Assembly: GCF_042453785.1 (NCBI RefSeq)
Contig: NC_091675.1
Span: forward strand, 8,692,501-8,756,500
Source of the DNA: Malus domestica
Taxonomy: Eukaryota > Streptophyta > Magnoliopsida > Rosales > Rosaceae
Length of the DNA: 64,000 nucleotides
Direction: 5' to 3'
Shown here: positions 47,901 through 59,693 of the stretch, in pieces
Layout: each line of letters opens with the position of its first letter
Numbering within the stretch: the first letter of the stretch is position 1
Notes under the pieces: model-generated
Databases searched by the model: none
The model's input: only the letters and a program-made list of their open reading frames with translations
What the model was told of the DNA's origin: nothing
Position numbers and translations under genes: made by a program

Positions 47901-48310
47901 GAAGCAACAATTTTCCTAGTGATGTTTAGTCTCAAGTGTTGCAGGGGTTTTGCAACAGGTGGAGCTATGGGATTCACAGGTGATGAGATGGTCCTAAGGT
48001 AGGAGGAAGTGTGTGAATTTTGTCTGGCTCGATGGGTTGTTGTTGGAAACGGGCGCGCTGAAGAGTTTCCAGGTTGCAGACAATGAAGATGAGAAAACCC
48101 TGCTAGAGGAGACGAGGATATGTCAAGATCCTGTCTGAAGCTAAATGGTGATTTTTAGCTTGCAGCAGCTGCACATGCATTGGCAGTGACTGAATCGGAA
48201 TAGGACCAACGAGGTTGATTCAGGGTGTGTATGCTGGTACGTAAGGCCAATGAGCTTTGGTGATGGGTGCAAGGATTTTTGCATGGTATATTCGCCAAGG
48301 TGAAGATTGT

Positions 48311-48881
48311 TGTGTTTGGCTCATACATTTGTAAGTAATTATAAGTCATGTGTTGACAACAATTGAAGACATGGTGACTACCATAAGCCAAATGTCTTTC
48401 GGCTAGTAAACTAAACAAAGAAGTAGACATCATCATGAGTAAAGACATCATCATTGTAAGAAAATAGAAAAAAAGTGGTTGCTTTTTTCTTTAATGATTA
48501 TGCAGAAATTATGATGTTGGGGAATAAAATATGAGGGTGAGTGACCTTATATTGAGAGGGCATTCGGAGGAGAACATGTGAGAAAAATTATAGAGTGAGA
48601 GTGAGAAACTCTTGGGGAGAGTGATGCTTTTGGGCAAATTCTGTGAGGGTACAAGGGATTGGGGTTTGGGTTATGTCGATTTAACTCAAGTGTATCTTGT
48701 ACTAGTTATTCTCATAATGAAGAGCACTATCTCTCCGAGGACGTAGGCAGGTTTTTGCCGAACCTCGTAAATTTCTCAGTGTCTTTATTTCTTGTATTTT
48801 ATTCTGTTCAACTGAGTGTGATTTGGTGAGGTTGTAATTTGAATCTCGTTTCTGCACTAAAGAACGGGCCAAGGCACAACA
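48311..48881 (+). repeat. 3' LTR of the copia derivative
   Basis: 571 bp, same ends as the 5' LTR, followed directly by the AAACT duplication. Confidence 0.93.
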
Positions 48882-48886
48882 AAACT

Positions 48887-49530
48887 TATTTTTCTACATG
48901 TATGTAAATAGTTCCTATCTATAACTTTCTACATGTTTTATACTGTTTTAAGACCCGCAACACCCACATGTTCTATAATGTACAAAGATTTCTCTTTCTC
49001 ATGACATTTACTAGGGTTTTAACCTCATATGATTTGAAGTGCTCCCAAACCTAACTACATTTGTCGTCTAGGAGATGAGAATCACTTACATGATCTTCTT
49101 CACCATCTCCTTCACTTTCAATTTCACCATTTCTTTTGGTTTCCAATTCAAATAAATTCAAATCCATTGGCTCCTCCACTGGGGCCTGCAGCAAACAATC
49201 ACACCATAAGCTTGATACCATCCATATATTAGGCTTAAGTGGTTAATTGAAGACAATATCAGTGCATTATTGTTCACAATTATAAAACTGAAACATATAT
49301 ACACAACCAAACTATTCAACTAAATGATATTAAGAAGAAAGCTGCAGCATTCCCTTAACCAGTAAATATGAAACTAAAAGCTTCAAGACAGTGGACAAGA
49401 ATGGAGAATAAACAAGCCAGATGAAATATTATAAATTGAAAAGTGAGCTGTTATTGGTACTAAAAATGTCATCTAAGTTGTTATTGGTACTAAAAATTAA
49501 GTGATCTAACACGTTTGATGTGAAATTTAT
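48887..49530 (-). repeat. triplicated exon-like unit, copy B
   Basis: Collinear with copies A and C. After the acceptor-like TTGTTTGCTGCAG, the minus frame reads APVEEPMDLNLFELETKRNG and EDHVSDSHLLDDKCS, then a stop where A has a tryptophan codon, and VWEHFKSYEVKTLVNVMRKR. The leader AAACTTATTTTTCTAC continues from the AAACT target site. Confidence 0.8.
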
Positions 49531-50165
49531 ATTGTAGAGTTGTAAATAAATTTCTACACGTATGTAAACAGTTCCTGTCATATATATCTAGAACTTTCTA
49601 AATGTTTTATACCGTTTTAAAATCCGCAACATCTACATGTTCTATAGTGTACAAAGATTTTTCTTTCTCATGACACTTACTAGGGTCTTAACCTTATACG
49701 GTTTCAAGTGCTCCCAAACCCAACTATGTTTACTATCTAGGAGATGAGAATCACTTAAATCATCTTCTCCACCATCTCCTTCACTTACCATTGCAGCCCT
49801 TTTTTGTCTAGCTGGTCTATGTTCTCCCGAATCCATTACTCCTCCACGGGTCTGAAGCCTGCAACAAACAATCACACCATAAGCATTACCATCCTATATT
49901 AGGCCAAAGTGGCTATTGAAGACAATATCGGTGCATGGTTACTTAATAGTGGACACTTGAAAACTGAAACATATATACACAGCCAAATTATTCAACTAAA
50001 AGATATTAAGAAGAAAGCTGCAGCCCTCAACCAGTAAATATGAAACTAAAAGCTTCACAGTGGATATGAAGAAGAAACAAAGCCAGATGAAAGTTTTTAA
50101 ATTGAAAATTGAGTTTTCATTGAAACTAGAAATAAGTCATCCAACACGTTTTGATGTGAATTTTT
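49531..50165 (-). repeat. triplicated exon-like unit, copy C
   Basis: A third copy begins at attgtagagttgtaaataaa. The minus frame includes EDDLSDSHLLDSKHSWVWEH and LKPYKVKTLVSVMRKKNLCT. The N-terminal part has a stop. It ends where it reaches gttttgatgtgaatttt, the same words as at the copia target in copy A. Confidence 0.8.
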
Positions 50166-51756
50166 TTTTAAGAGTGTTAACAGTACTCCCCTTCAGAAAA
50201 AAAAAAGAATTTGAATTCGCACCTGCTTTGTATACCTGAAAACAAGCAAGTCTATAGGGTTAATTATAAACAAATATGTGCAAGTCTTAGTGTTTTCAAC
50301 AAATCAAGACTTTAATAATAAACAAATATGTGCAAGAAAAGCTTACCAGAAATTCAAGACCTCCTCAGTTGGCAGAATTTGAGGCTTGCAAGTTATATAT
50401 TATCATATAGCGACGCAGGCACTCTTACATAATGGCGAGAAAGTTAATAATATTCTTAAACCATATTTTAATTCATAGAGGGGCCGGGAGCATCGAATAG
50501 GTACTTACCTTTGCGTGTGGAGGTGCTCTACTGCAATATGAGCAAGAAATCTCCGCATATTCTTAAACCATTTTTAAAGCATTTAAATTTGAATGAGTGT
50601 CATTGAAGCAGAAAAGTGGATGCATCTATTTTTCCTAACATAAAAACGATAAAAGTAGAAAGATTTGCCTTCCAATAAGGAAAACCAATGACAATGTGGG
50701 GATTAGACTATTAAATTCTTGCATGCTAAAAATTGAACAAGTAAAGGAAGACAATAATTGGATTTCAAATAATTGTAAATCGCTCGCTGTCAGGAAATGA
50801 CTTGGATGAGATTTAATTTAGATTGTGCTTTTGTATCAATTACATGATTTAGATTGTTTTCAAACTTTCAAATACAAATATAGAAATTTTCATAGTGAGT
50901 TTGTTGGGTTTGTCTTCTTACTTATGCTCTTTTTTTTTTGCGCGTGTAACATGGATCCTCTAACTTCAATCTGGCAGAGAAGAATTGCATAACAATTCAA
51001 TTATGTTATAAGAAGTTGATCAATTAAATTTTCTCAACAAAAAAAAAGGCTTAAATGTCAAATGGGTCCCTGTGTTTCATCTTATCGGTCAATTTATCTC
51101 CGTGTTTATCTCTATTAACCAATCTTAGACAATCTGTTAAACACGGGGACCAAATTAACCAATAGAGTAAACATAGAGACCATTTTAACATTTAAGCCAA
51201 AAAAGTATACAAAATCGTTTTACTCACAATGAACTAGCAATAATATGGTTCAAATTCACTTTTGGCGAGAATCAAACCTAAGCCTTTCATTTATAAGTGT
51301 CGAGGAATATCAATAGACCGTAATACTGAGTGGCTAGTTTAAGGTAGTTTTAGAATTGGGGTTTTATTCAAATTGCCTTCTACCTTTGTTTTGTTTGAAT
51401 TCACTGCCTACTTCCGCAAAATGGATTACAGCAATAATCGTGTTGTCACTTTGATGCATTAGTTGAACTTAAATTTCTGTCGTTTTAAATTTTTTCTGGT
51501 GGTGCATTAATTTCAATTTCCGTCATTTAAATTTTTTTTTTAAAAAAAAGAGCTTCCGGGGTGGGAAAGACTCACAGAGACATTTTCAACCTCTCTCTGG
51601 CCATAAGTCTGACTTACACGCCAGCTAGCTTCCACACCAGCATAGGGTTTTTAGTTTTAAGGAAACCTCGTAATCCGTCATTTACCACTAGGCTACCAGT
51701 TAGTGGTTGTCATTTTAAAATTTTTTTAGTAATCTTAAATTTCTTCATCTAATCAT
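50166..51756. other. intergenic, no gene seen
   Basis: AT-rich sequence with homopolymer runs. It includes one hairpin MITE at 51048-51198 and, after it, a typical dispersed-repeat block (caaattcacttttggcgaga). Confidence 0.55.
51048..51198. mobile_element. small hairpin MITE
   Basis: The ends GGCTTAAATGTCAAATGG and CCATTTTAACATTTAAGCC are inverted. The inner parts (gggtccctgtgttt...cggtcaatttatctccgtgtt and aacacggggaccaaattaac) also pair. About 150 bp with no coding content. Confidence 0.75.
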
Positions 51757-53596
51757 AATGTTAAGGTTTGCACTTTTCTATTTGTGTGAGAATATGAAGA
51801 AAATAAAGTTGTTTATGAATTTATATTTTGTTTTTTTTATATTATTTTTTCCTTTTTTGCGTCTGTCTGAAGTTTTGCCTCGGCCAGAAGGGAGAGTGCG
51901 TAATGCGCATAACTGGGTAATTTTCACCCAATTTTTAGGAGATTATATCACTTTGATTTTTCTAATTTTTTTTTAAATTTATTTTTCATGAAGTGGGTGG
52001 ATTTTTAATATTTTTAATTACTGTTTTTTTTTCTTTGAATAAACGATATTATCTAGACTTTAAAGAAAGATGTGAACTTAGCCTCACAATTAGTTAGCAA
52101 TAATTTTTATTAAAGTTCAAGTGTTCTCGTAATCGGAAAAAAAAAATAGTTTGTATCCAATACACTAATAATATTTGAAATATTTTTTTTTTTGGAAAAT
52201 AAAGTTAATTATTCATGAAAATAGAAGTTAGGCATGCTTTTTTATATCAATTCAAGAGTGGTGGTGAGATAATAAAAAGTGTAGGTGTAAAAAACCAAAC
52301 ATTAAAGAGTCTTCAAAAGTTTTTTGAAATTCTAGACACAACAATAGCTCACACGTGTTTACATTATTTTTCATTGTCGATGCAAGTGAGTCTTACAGTA
52401 ATCAAAATCATTCAGCATTATCGATATACGTGTTCACACAATCCGAAGTGTTACACTTTTTTTTCTTGACAAAATTAACTGAAAAAGACAACTAAGACAG
52501 AGAAAAAGTCAAAATAGAGCTGGTGAGACAATTAAAAGGAAAATTAGAAGTCCAAGATGCAACGAAGACAACATTGTTACCCATCCGAGCCAACACAGTT
52601 TCCGCATAATTAGTTTCATAAAACGCTAAACTTTCTCATCTCCCTATATTTATCTTCTATATTTCACCTACATTTCTTCTGCATCTCTTCCATCATCCTT
52701 CTTTCGCACTTGTTCATAAAGGACCCTAGGGTTGCCGACATTTTGCCATAGAGATTATTTGCCACGATGATCCTCCTCTAGCCTCCTCTAGCCTGTATTT
52801 TAGCTCCTTCATTAAACAACTTGTGGTAAACCACGATGATTCATTTGTATCGAAAACTCTCCTAGAGCAGGATCTTCTGTGCTCTTCCAAGACGATACAT
52901 ACCTAGCTAAACCTGTAACCAAGTCCCAACCGATCTTCATTCCCTGTAGGAATGTGCCACAAGGATAATCAAAACTCTGCCACAAGAAGTTATCCGGGTT
53001 AGTTTCGTTCCCAACTTGCACCACAAGATCTCCAGAATCCAAGAGTTGCGATACTGGATTCCCCGCGATTCTTGATGAATTCGATGATCACACAATGCTG
53101 TTTGAGCTATTGATAAGGAGGACGAGAACTCCTTACTCAGTGAGCTTCAAAAGTCCTGAAGAATCACCAAGTGATGTTTCTCTGTTGGCTACCCACACAA
53201 CTGCATCAATAGAATCCCATTTGAAAGCTTCCACCCGCTGAAACCAGAGTTTCGACGTCTCTAGTATATCGAGCTGGGGTGATTGTGCATGGAGTAGCTG
53301 CAGATGAGATACCTAGGAAGGGAAGGAGAATAAGAACAAACACACAAAAAGGCTTCTCAAGGATTGCATTGGCATCTTTTCTACAGGGAAGCAAAAAATG
53401 GAAGCACAAGACGTTTAGCTCTCTTTCAAGATTCTTCGTTTTATCAGGTATTTTGTTAGTTTTGGCTTTGTGAAAGGCTAAACTAAGTTGACATTTGAGA
53501 GAAAAAACTCAACAATGTTAATTCACTGTCTAGACTCTAAATTGTAGCGCTAGAACAACTTTGTTAAGTAATAACCTCCCTAAAGTTATAAAATTG
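51757..53596. repeat. segmental duplication, copy B
   Basis: Direct-orientation copy of 40634-42629. It starts in sequence equal to the promoter and leader edge of the Tudor-ENT gene, with no Tudor-ENT coding sequence beside it, and ends at the same point as copy A (ctaaagttataaaattg). Confidence 0.9.
52812..53409 (-). pseudogene. 5' fragment of a G-type lectin S-receptor-like kinase, copy B
   Basis: Minus strand: a hydrophobic leader ending ISSAATPCTITPARYTRDVE and TLVSAGGSFQMGFY, then frame breaks, then MDSGDLVVQVGNETNPDNFL, WQSFDYPCGTFLQGMKIGWD, LVTGLARYVSSWKSTEDPAL and GEFSIQMNHRGLPQVV. These are the signal peptide and B-lectin domain of the SRK family. The first frame breaks at FPS-stop. 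Nothing of the S-domain onward is present. Copy B is slightly better preserved than copy A. Confidence 0.87.
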
Positions 53597-54213
53597 GTTT
53601 GATCCCAACTATATAACTTTATAGATATTTTACTATAGTTTGTGTGCAGCATAGACGGCCACATGATCCAAATTGCCAAAGGATAATACTTCCTTCCTTC
53701 CCGCTAGTGTGACATCATTTTACTGTACAAATGTCATAATCGAAATTATTTATTCTCTTATAATCATCTAAAAAATCATATTTAAAAAAAAATTATTTGA
53801 TTTGAAGACAGTTTAGTCATCTATATAAAACAAGATCATCTATATGAAACGAAGTTTACCATTCATCATTTTTTACCATAACTATCAATTTGTTTTAACA
53901 CATTAATGACTAAACTTTAAACGATGATAAAGAGAATGAATATTTATTTGTAGTTCATCTTGTGGCCTAACGTATTTGACCTTTACAGCCCCAAAAGTGT
54001 CAAAACCGTCATGCGGAGCCGAGCTCGACTGATAAGTGTTCCTACAAATAACGGCACATGCTTTCAAAGCAGACCACCAAACGTCCTGAACCGGACCTTA
54101 CTATTATCAGCCTGCACGCGACATGGGTTAAATCTCTTACAATATTCACAATTCAAGCATTTTTCTTGTTAATTGGAAAAATAAATTGAATACCGTTACT
54201 GCAAACTTATGAT

Positions 54214-55240
54214 TTCATGTCATTGTTTCCCAGCTGAGACTGCCAAGGGTCACGTCAACCTGCCGAATGAAGAAATTATTTGCTGGACACGGGTGCGTTC
54301 TTGATGGTAATTCGGTGACACTTTGTTCAGTGTAGAAACCAGGATGCTTTTGAGGGATCTACCACCACAAAAAGCTTCACACGCTGCCAAATGCAACAAC
54401 CCAAAAGTTTTACAAGATTGTCATTTTTGAACTCTCATTTCTTGTCCAGAATTCTTCGATAGCCTCTTGACTACAATATCGTCCCTCCTATCAATGTGCC
54501 CAATATATGGATCATCATTTTAGCAGGTCCCAAAATTTTGTTTCACAAAGTAACTCATCTTAGTTGCATGAATTTATATTACCTTGTACACAGGTCCAAG
54601 GCCACCTTCTCCCAGCTTGTTGCTGCTTGCGAGGTCGCTAGTGGCTTGGCTACAGTGGTCAAGTCAAATAGTGGTAACTCCATGTTTTCCCTGCTTCTCC
54701 AAGGTACTCTTTTCCGCAATCCTTTTTTCTGACACCTGAAATGTAAGTGAACAGCTAGTCACACTGTTGAAATTTTATACTGATCACTTCCTTATCTGAT
54801 GCACTTTTTGTAGTCAAGATAATTTGATTTAGATATTTGTACTATAATCTTCTCATCATGTATCTGATTAATTAGACCATGTCTAAGATAAATACATTGA
54901 TTTCTTAGTTTTTTCTGTATATACAATGTCAGTCCAGCAATTAGCATTCCCAGGATTAACACTGCAGAGCTGATGAGAATTGCAGGTAGTGTAGCTTTTT
55001 CTTGTAGAAGAAGCTCTTTTTCTCAACATGATCTCAAATATCCATATTAAAACAAGCTTTTCATGTATTTTAACACTACTTTGCATAACTGCAGACAAAG
55101 GCCTAAGACTAGCCTCATTCCGAAGCTGCCACCGCCGCCAGGAGTGAATTCTTTTACGTCGGTGAGGTTACCAAACCAAAGAAAACAGCCACTTCCTCCC
55201 TCCTGATATCTACATAATGTAGTTTTAACTGAATTTGTTA
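54214..55240 (-). pseudogene. S-receptor-like kinase remnant lacking the catalytic core
   Basis: Minus-strand order: the end of the PAN domain (GGSGCFLWFGNLTDVKEFTP, 55200-55130); a membrane helix (LPAILISSAVLILGMLIAGL, about 55000-54930); the juxtamembrane and ATP loop (MELPLFDLTTVAK, then after a frame shift ATSDLASSNKLGEGGLGP, about 54690-54600); the lysine segment (DIVVKRLSKNSGQEM, about 54475-54430); then directly the C-terminal tail (QKHPGFYTEQSVTELPSRTH to VDVTLGSLSWETMT, stop near 54214). The HRD and DFG regions are missing. It is a deletion derivative of a G-type lectin receptor kinase. It is separate from the lectin fragment to its left, since the order on the strand is wrong for one gene. 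Confidence 0.85.
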
Positions 55241-55276
55241 CTTGCTTTAAAAAGTGCATTTTTCTACTAATATTAA

Positions 55277-55356
55277 ACATTTCACACAGCTGGGCAGATC
55301 GGCAAATGTTCCTCCCACATTTCACACAGCTGGGCAGATCGGCAAATGTTCCTCCC
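55277..55356 (+). repeat. 40-bp tandem duplication
   Basis: Two identical units containing acacagctgggcagatcggc with a period of 40 bp, just upstream of the S-receptor kinase remnant. Confidence 0.95.
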
Positions 55357-55399
55357 AAAAGAGCATATAATTCAGTTTTGAATCTTATACCAAAGAGCA

Positions 55400-56265
55400 T
55401 ATATTATTTTGCCACTGAATTTGTTTGTACAATCTACAAGTTTCAAAAGGAAATGGACAATTAACTCATAAACCCAATAGGAACACAGGTAAAAGCAGTC
55501 CTGATAACAAATGAGCCTAGTAGCCTACCATAAATCAGAAATGCTAGCTCAAAATATATGAGAAAGATTGAAATATAAGAATGTAGGTATGATCAAAGAT
55601 ACATCAACCAAAATGTCAGATTCAGAGAAATTAAAAACCCTCAAAAGGAACCAAATCAAAGTAATACAAAAATTAGATCAACCACGGAAACCGATTAAAA
55701 CCAAACTCGCAAAATTGAACTTGGATAAAACTATAACTCAAACAATGGGTGGGCGGTGTTTGAATGAAAAAATACAGAAAAGGAAGGTACCTTAAAAGGC
55801 TAATCTTTTTTTTTTTTGGAAGAGGTGGGGGTGTTGAAACCATGGTGGAGACAGCAAAGAAGAGAAGAGGCTCACTCAAAACATACACCAGTATGTGAGA
55901 TCATTTGCTCGCCTTTCTTACTTCTTTAAAGGATAGCATCACATTTTTGGTCTTTTCATATATCTTTAGAAAATCCTGCACAAGCATGAAGCATCATCAT
56001 TTAAACAAGTTTGATGACCAAATCACTACTCTCCAACCAATGCTCCCTTAATAAATCATAAAATGTCTTTTGTAAGATTCTCCCCACATAGATCCTTTTA
56101 TTTTTACACATAAATCCCCCAGAGACTTCAAAATAAGTAAAAATGGTCATGCTCATCTCTCACAGTTTGTATAAATAACTTATCCAACATCATGATACTA
56201 GGTTACATTGAAATTACATATAAGAAAAACATTTAAACAATTAGTCCAGTTAACGAAGAAATCTC
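55400..56265. other. intergenic, no gene seen
   Basis: AT-rich. A plus-strand frame at 55568-55795 is lysine-rich with no family features and is probably spurious. Confidence 0.5.
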
Positions 56266-56283
56266 CCAGAAGGGAACACAAAT
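56266..56283. repeat. target-site duplication of the LINE composite, left copy
   Basis: ccagaagggaacacaaat, 18 bp, identical to 62623-62640, and next to the CAA-repeat tail. Confidence 0.93.
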
Positions 56284-56905
56284 ACAACAACAACAACAAC
56301 AACAACAAAGCCTTTTCCCACTAAGTGGGGTCGGCTATATGAATCCTAGAACGCCATTGCGCTCGGTTTTATGTCATGTCCTCCGTTAGATCCAAGTACT
56401 CTAAGTCTTTTCTTAGAGTCTCTTCCAAAGTTTTCCTAGGTCTTCCTCTACCCCTTCGGCCCTGAACCTCTGTCCAGTAGTGACATCTTCGAACCGGAGC
56501 GTCAGTAGGCCTTCTTTGCACATGTCCAAATCACCGGAACCGATTTTCTCTCATCTTTCCTTCAATTTCGGCTACTCCTACTTTACCTCGGATATCCTCA
56601 TTTCCAATCTTATCCTTTCTCGTGTGCCCACACATCCCACGAAGCATCCTCATCTCCGCCACACCCATTTTTTGTACGTGTTGATGCTTCACCGCCCAAC
56701 ATTCTGTGCCATACAACATCGCTGGCCTTATTGCCGTCCTATAAAATTTTCCCTTGAGCTTCAGTGACCTATGACGGTCACACAACACGCCGGATGCACT
56801 CTTACACTTCATCCATCCAGCTTGTATTCTATGGTTGAGATCTCCATCTAATTCTCCGTTCTCTTGCACGATAGATCTTAGGTAGCGAAAACGGTCGCTT
56901 TTTGT
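56284..56905 (-). pseudogene. 3' end of the LINE reverse-transcriptase frame
   Basis: Minus residues [58 protein letters not shown] and [20 protein letters not shown], the C-terminal part of the RTE polyprotein. Breaks in the frame follow, then the 3' UTR and tail. It is truncated on its 5' side at about 56905. Confidence 0.85.
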
Positions 56906-58423
56906 GATCTTCGCTAGATTGCTCCGGTCATTAGTATGGATAAGTATATAAATGGATAGAGATAGGAAAGCGAACACAAGATGTACGTGGTTCACCCAGA
57001 TTGGCTACGTCCACGGAATAGAGGAGTTCTCATTAATTGTGAAGGGTTTACACAAGTACATAGGTTCAAGCTCTCCTTTAGTGAGTACAAGTGAATGATT
57101 TAGTACAAATGACATTAGGAAATATTGTGGGAGAATGATCTCGTAATCACGAAACTTCTAAGTATCGGAGTGTGGTATCGTCTTGACGTGCCTTATCTGT
57201 CTCATAGGTAGATGGGGCATCTTCTCTGGAAGTACTCTTCCTCCATCCAGGGGTGGTATCTTTAACTGGTGGAGATGCACAAGGTCGTCGTACCCAGTGC
57301 ACAAGGCTCCCGCTTTACGCAGGGTCTGGTGGAGATGCACAAGGTAATGTAACAATTTCACTTGAAGCTTACTTGTAGTTTCAGGCTTGGTCAAGCGCGA
57401 TACAAACCATGTAGTAGGAGTCCCCCAAGTCGCCGAGCTAGGGGATCTGCTGAAAGAGGTGACAGACAAGGTAAGCAATCATAGCTCCAGCTGATTGTTC
57501 ACAGTCTCCCTATCTTGCAGGCAGCATGAAGGATAAAGAGAAGAAAATGAGAAGAGATGATATGGGATACTTTTGCTTTTGAAGAAGTAACTTTCCACAG
57601 GCTTATTCTTGAACTGAGCTTGAGGGTTTTCTGGTTTCCTCCAGAGTATAAGGCCGACTGAAGAATTTGAGGGTCAAAACAAGTCCATCAAATCTAGAGT
57701 ACGTTCGACCCTGCTGATATGGGATACTTTTGCTTTGACAGAGTAATGAATGTATCGGCACGTGTGCTGTTACGCTTGTCTCCACATGCTTCCTTGTATC
57801 CTTCTCCCTTGCCCTATCTGTTCCTCAGGCAGATGCGGTATCTTCCCTGGAAGCATAAGATATTGAAGATGAGTACTCGAGAGCAATGTCAGGTAAGTAA
57901 TCAGGTAAGGGGTTCCAAGCAGTCAGTTCCTGGCTGGAAGCTTGATTCCAAGTACTGACTGATTGCTCTCTTTCTCCTTGTCTTGCAGGTAAGAACAAGG
58001 TCAAAGGAAAAGACAGGGAAAAAGCATGATATGGGATACTCTTGCTTTTAACCCTGATGATATGAGATATTCTTGCTCTAGTATAGCTTGTTTGCAGAGG
58101 TATTATCAGGGGGAAAGAAAGCTGAATATTTCGAAAGGCTTCGTTCGGAGTGCCCTCTCAGATATGAGGAAGGGTTGAACATTTTTGGAGGTCTGCCTGT
58201 CTGTTGGGGATGGAGGTCGACATATATAGGAGTCTCCTTAACAACAAGTAGTAATGCTATTCCTTTACCCTACTTGGTCATAGCACGGTAGTGAGAGCTG
58301 CCAGCTTCACATGTTTTAACGCTGTCAGAGCACTTTGAAAAAGTGGTTTGTGGTATCTGGAAAGCTGATGTTGCGTGTGAAGATTACAGACAGCTTTATC
58401 CAAGGAGATCCAGCTCTTGAAGT

Positions 58424-58680
58424 GGGGAAAGTGTTGCCTCTTCGGTTTTGGAACAAGCAATCCTATCGGGGATCTGGCTCTCGAGATTCGGAGAACTATG
58501 CCTCTTCGATTTTTGAGAAAGCAATCATGCTGGGGGTCTGGCTCTCGAGATTCGGAGAGCGATGTCTCTTCGATTTTTGAGAAAGTAATCATGTTGGGAG
58601 TCTGGCTCTCGAGATTCGCAGGGCGGTGCCTCTTCGATTTTGGAGCAAGCAATCTTGTTGGGAGTGTTTTCTCGAATGTG
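58424..58680 (+). repeat. 64-bp minisatellite
   Basis: Units containing tctggctctcgagattcg at 58473, 58537 and 58601 (64-bp period), with related sequence again at 58817. The flanking block containing aggttgggcatgtttgct is also duplicated at 58650-58785 and 58868-59005. Confidence 0.92.
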
Positions 58681-59320
58681 AGTAAAGGTTGGGCATGTTT
58701 GCTAGTCTACCTTGCCACGAAGCACAGAGGTTGACACACAGGGACTTTCCAATTATCCAACAATGGTACTGTTCCTTTACCCTCTTCGATTTTTGAGAAA
58801 GTAGTCATGTTGGGAGTCTGGCTCTCGAGATTCGGAGGACAATGGCTCTTCGATTTTGGAGCAAGCAATCTTGTTGGGAGTGTTTTCTCGAATGTGATTA
58901 AAGGTTGGGCATGTTTGCTAATCTACCTTGCCACGAAGCACAGAGGTTGACACACAGGGACTTTCCAATTATCCAGAAGTGGTACTGTTCCTTTACCCTT
59001 GTGGGTAATAATATGGTAGCTAGACCTTCAAAATTTATGTGTCTAAACTTTGTTAGTGTTGTTTCTTTGCTATTCTTTTACCCTTCTTGGTCAGAGCGAT
59101 GTAGTGAGAGCTGCAAGCTTCACGTGTTCAACTTTGGCAGAGAACTTTGGCAAAGTTATCTGTGGTACCCATGAGCTACTGTTGCGTGTGGGAAGTGGGT
59201 GATTGAACAGTAAGACTCATGTGCTTTCTACTTCACCAGAAGTCTTCGACCGAATGCCCATAATTTCCGCAAAGCTGAGTGTGCGTGTGACAGGTGCTGA
59301 CAAGGCTGGAAAAGTAGGTG

Positions 59321-59545
59321 CCTCTTCGATTTCTGAGATCGGCCCTCGTGGTCTCTGAGCATCCCAGCTTTTGAGAAAGCAAGCGCCTCTTCGATTTCTG
59401 AGATCGGCCTTCGTGGTCTTTGCGCAGCCCAGCTTTTGAGAAAGCAAACGCCTCTTCAATTTCTGAGATCGACCCTCGTGGTATCTGAGCAGCCTTGCTT
59501 TTGAGAAAGCAAACGCCTCTTCGATTTCTGAGCAGGCACCTCTTC
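59321..59545 (+). repeat. 65-bp minisatellite
   Basis: Units starting cctcttcgatttctgagatc at 59321, 59386, 59451 and 59516 (last partial). The period is not a multiple of three, so long overlapping minus-strand frames read the same repeat in different phases and are not real genes. Confidence 0.93.
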
Positions 59546-59693
59546 GATTTCTGAAGCTCCGTCGAGTGCAGATTTTTATAGGGGCTGGCATTAAGTTCCA
59601 AAGCACACTTGAATCTCCACCAGTAGAAGCTCCATTCTTGCACTTCCAAGATCTTGATTTGTCCGACCTCTTCTCTCTTCAACACCTTTGAAA

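Larger units (their letters stand above)
46825..48881 (+). mobile_element. Ty1/copia deletion derivative with intact LTRs and AAACT target duplication
   Basis: The LTRs are 46825-47377 and 48311-48881, both TGTGTTTGG ... CACAACA. The 5-bp duplications AAACT lie at 46820-46824 and 48882-48886. A primer site (TGGTATCAGAGC) follows the 5' LTR after two bases. The interior is only 933 bp and lacks protease, integrase and reverse transcriptase. The element could be mobilised only in trans. The related repeat units next to it lack it, giving the empty site. Confidence 0.95.

Noticed and set aside
55568..55795. Lysine-rich 75-codon frame
   Set aside because: Composition follows local A-rich DNA; no start context or relatives known to me.
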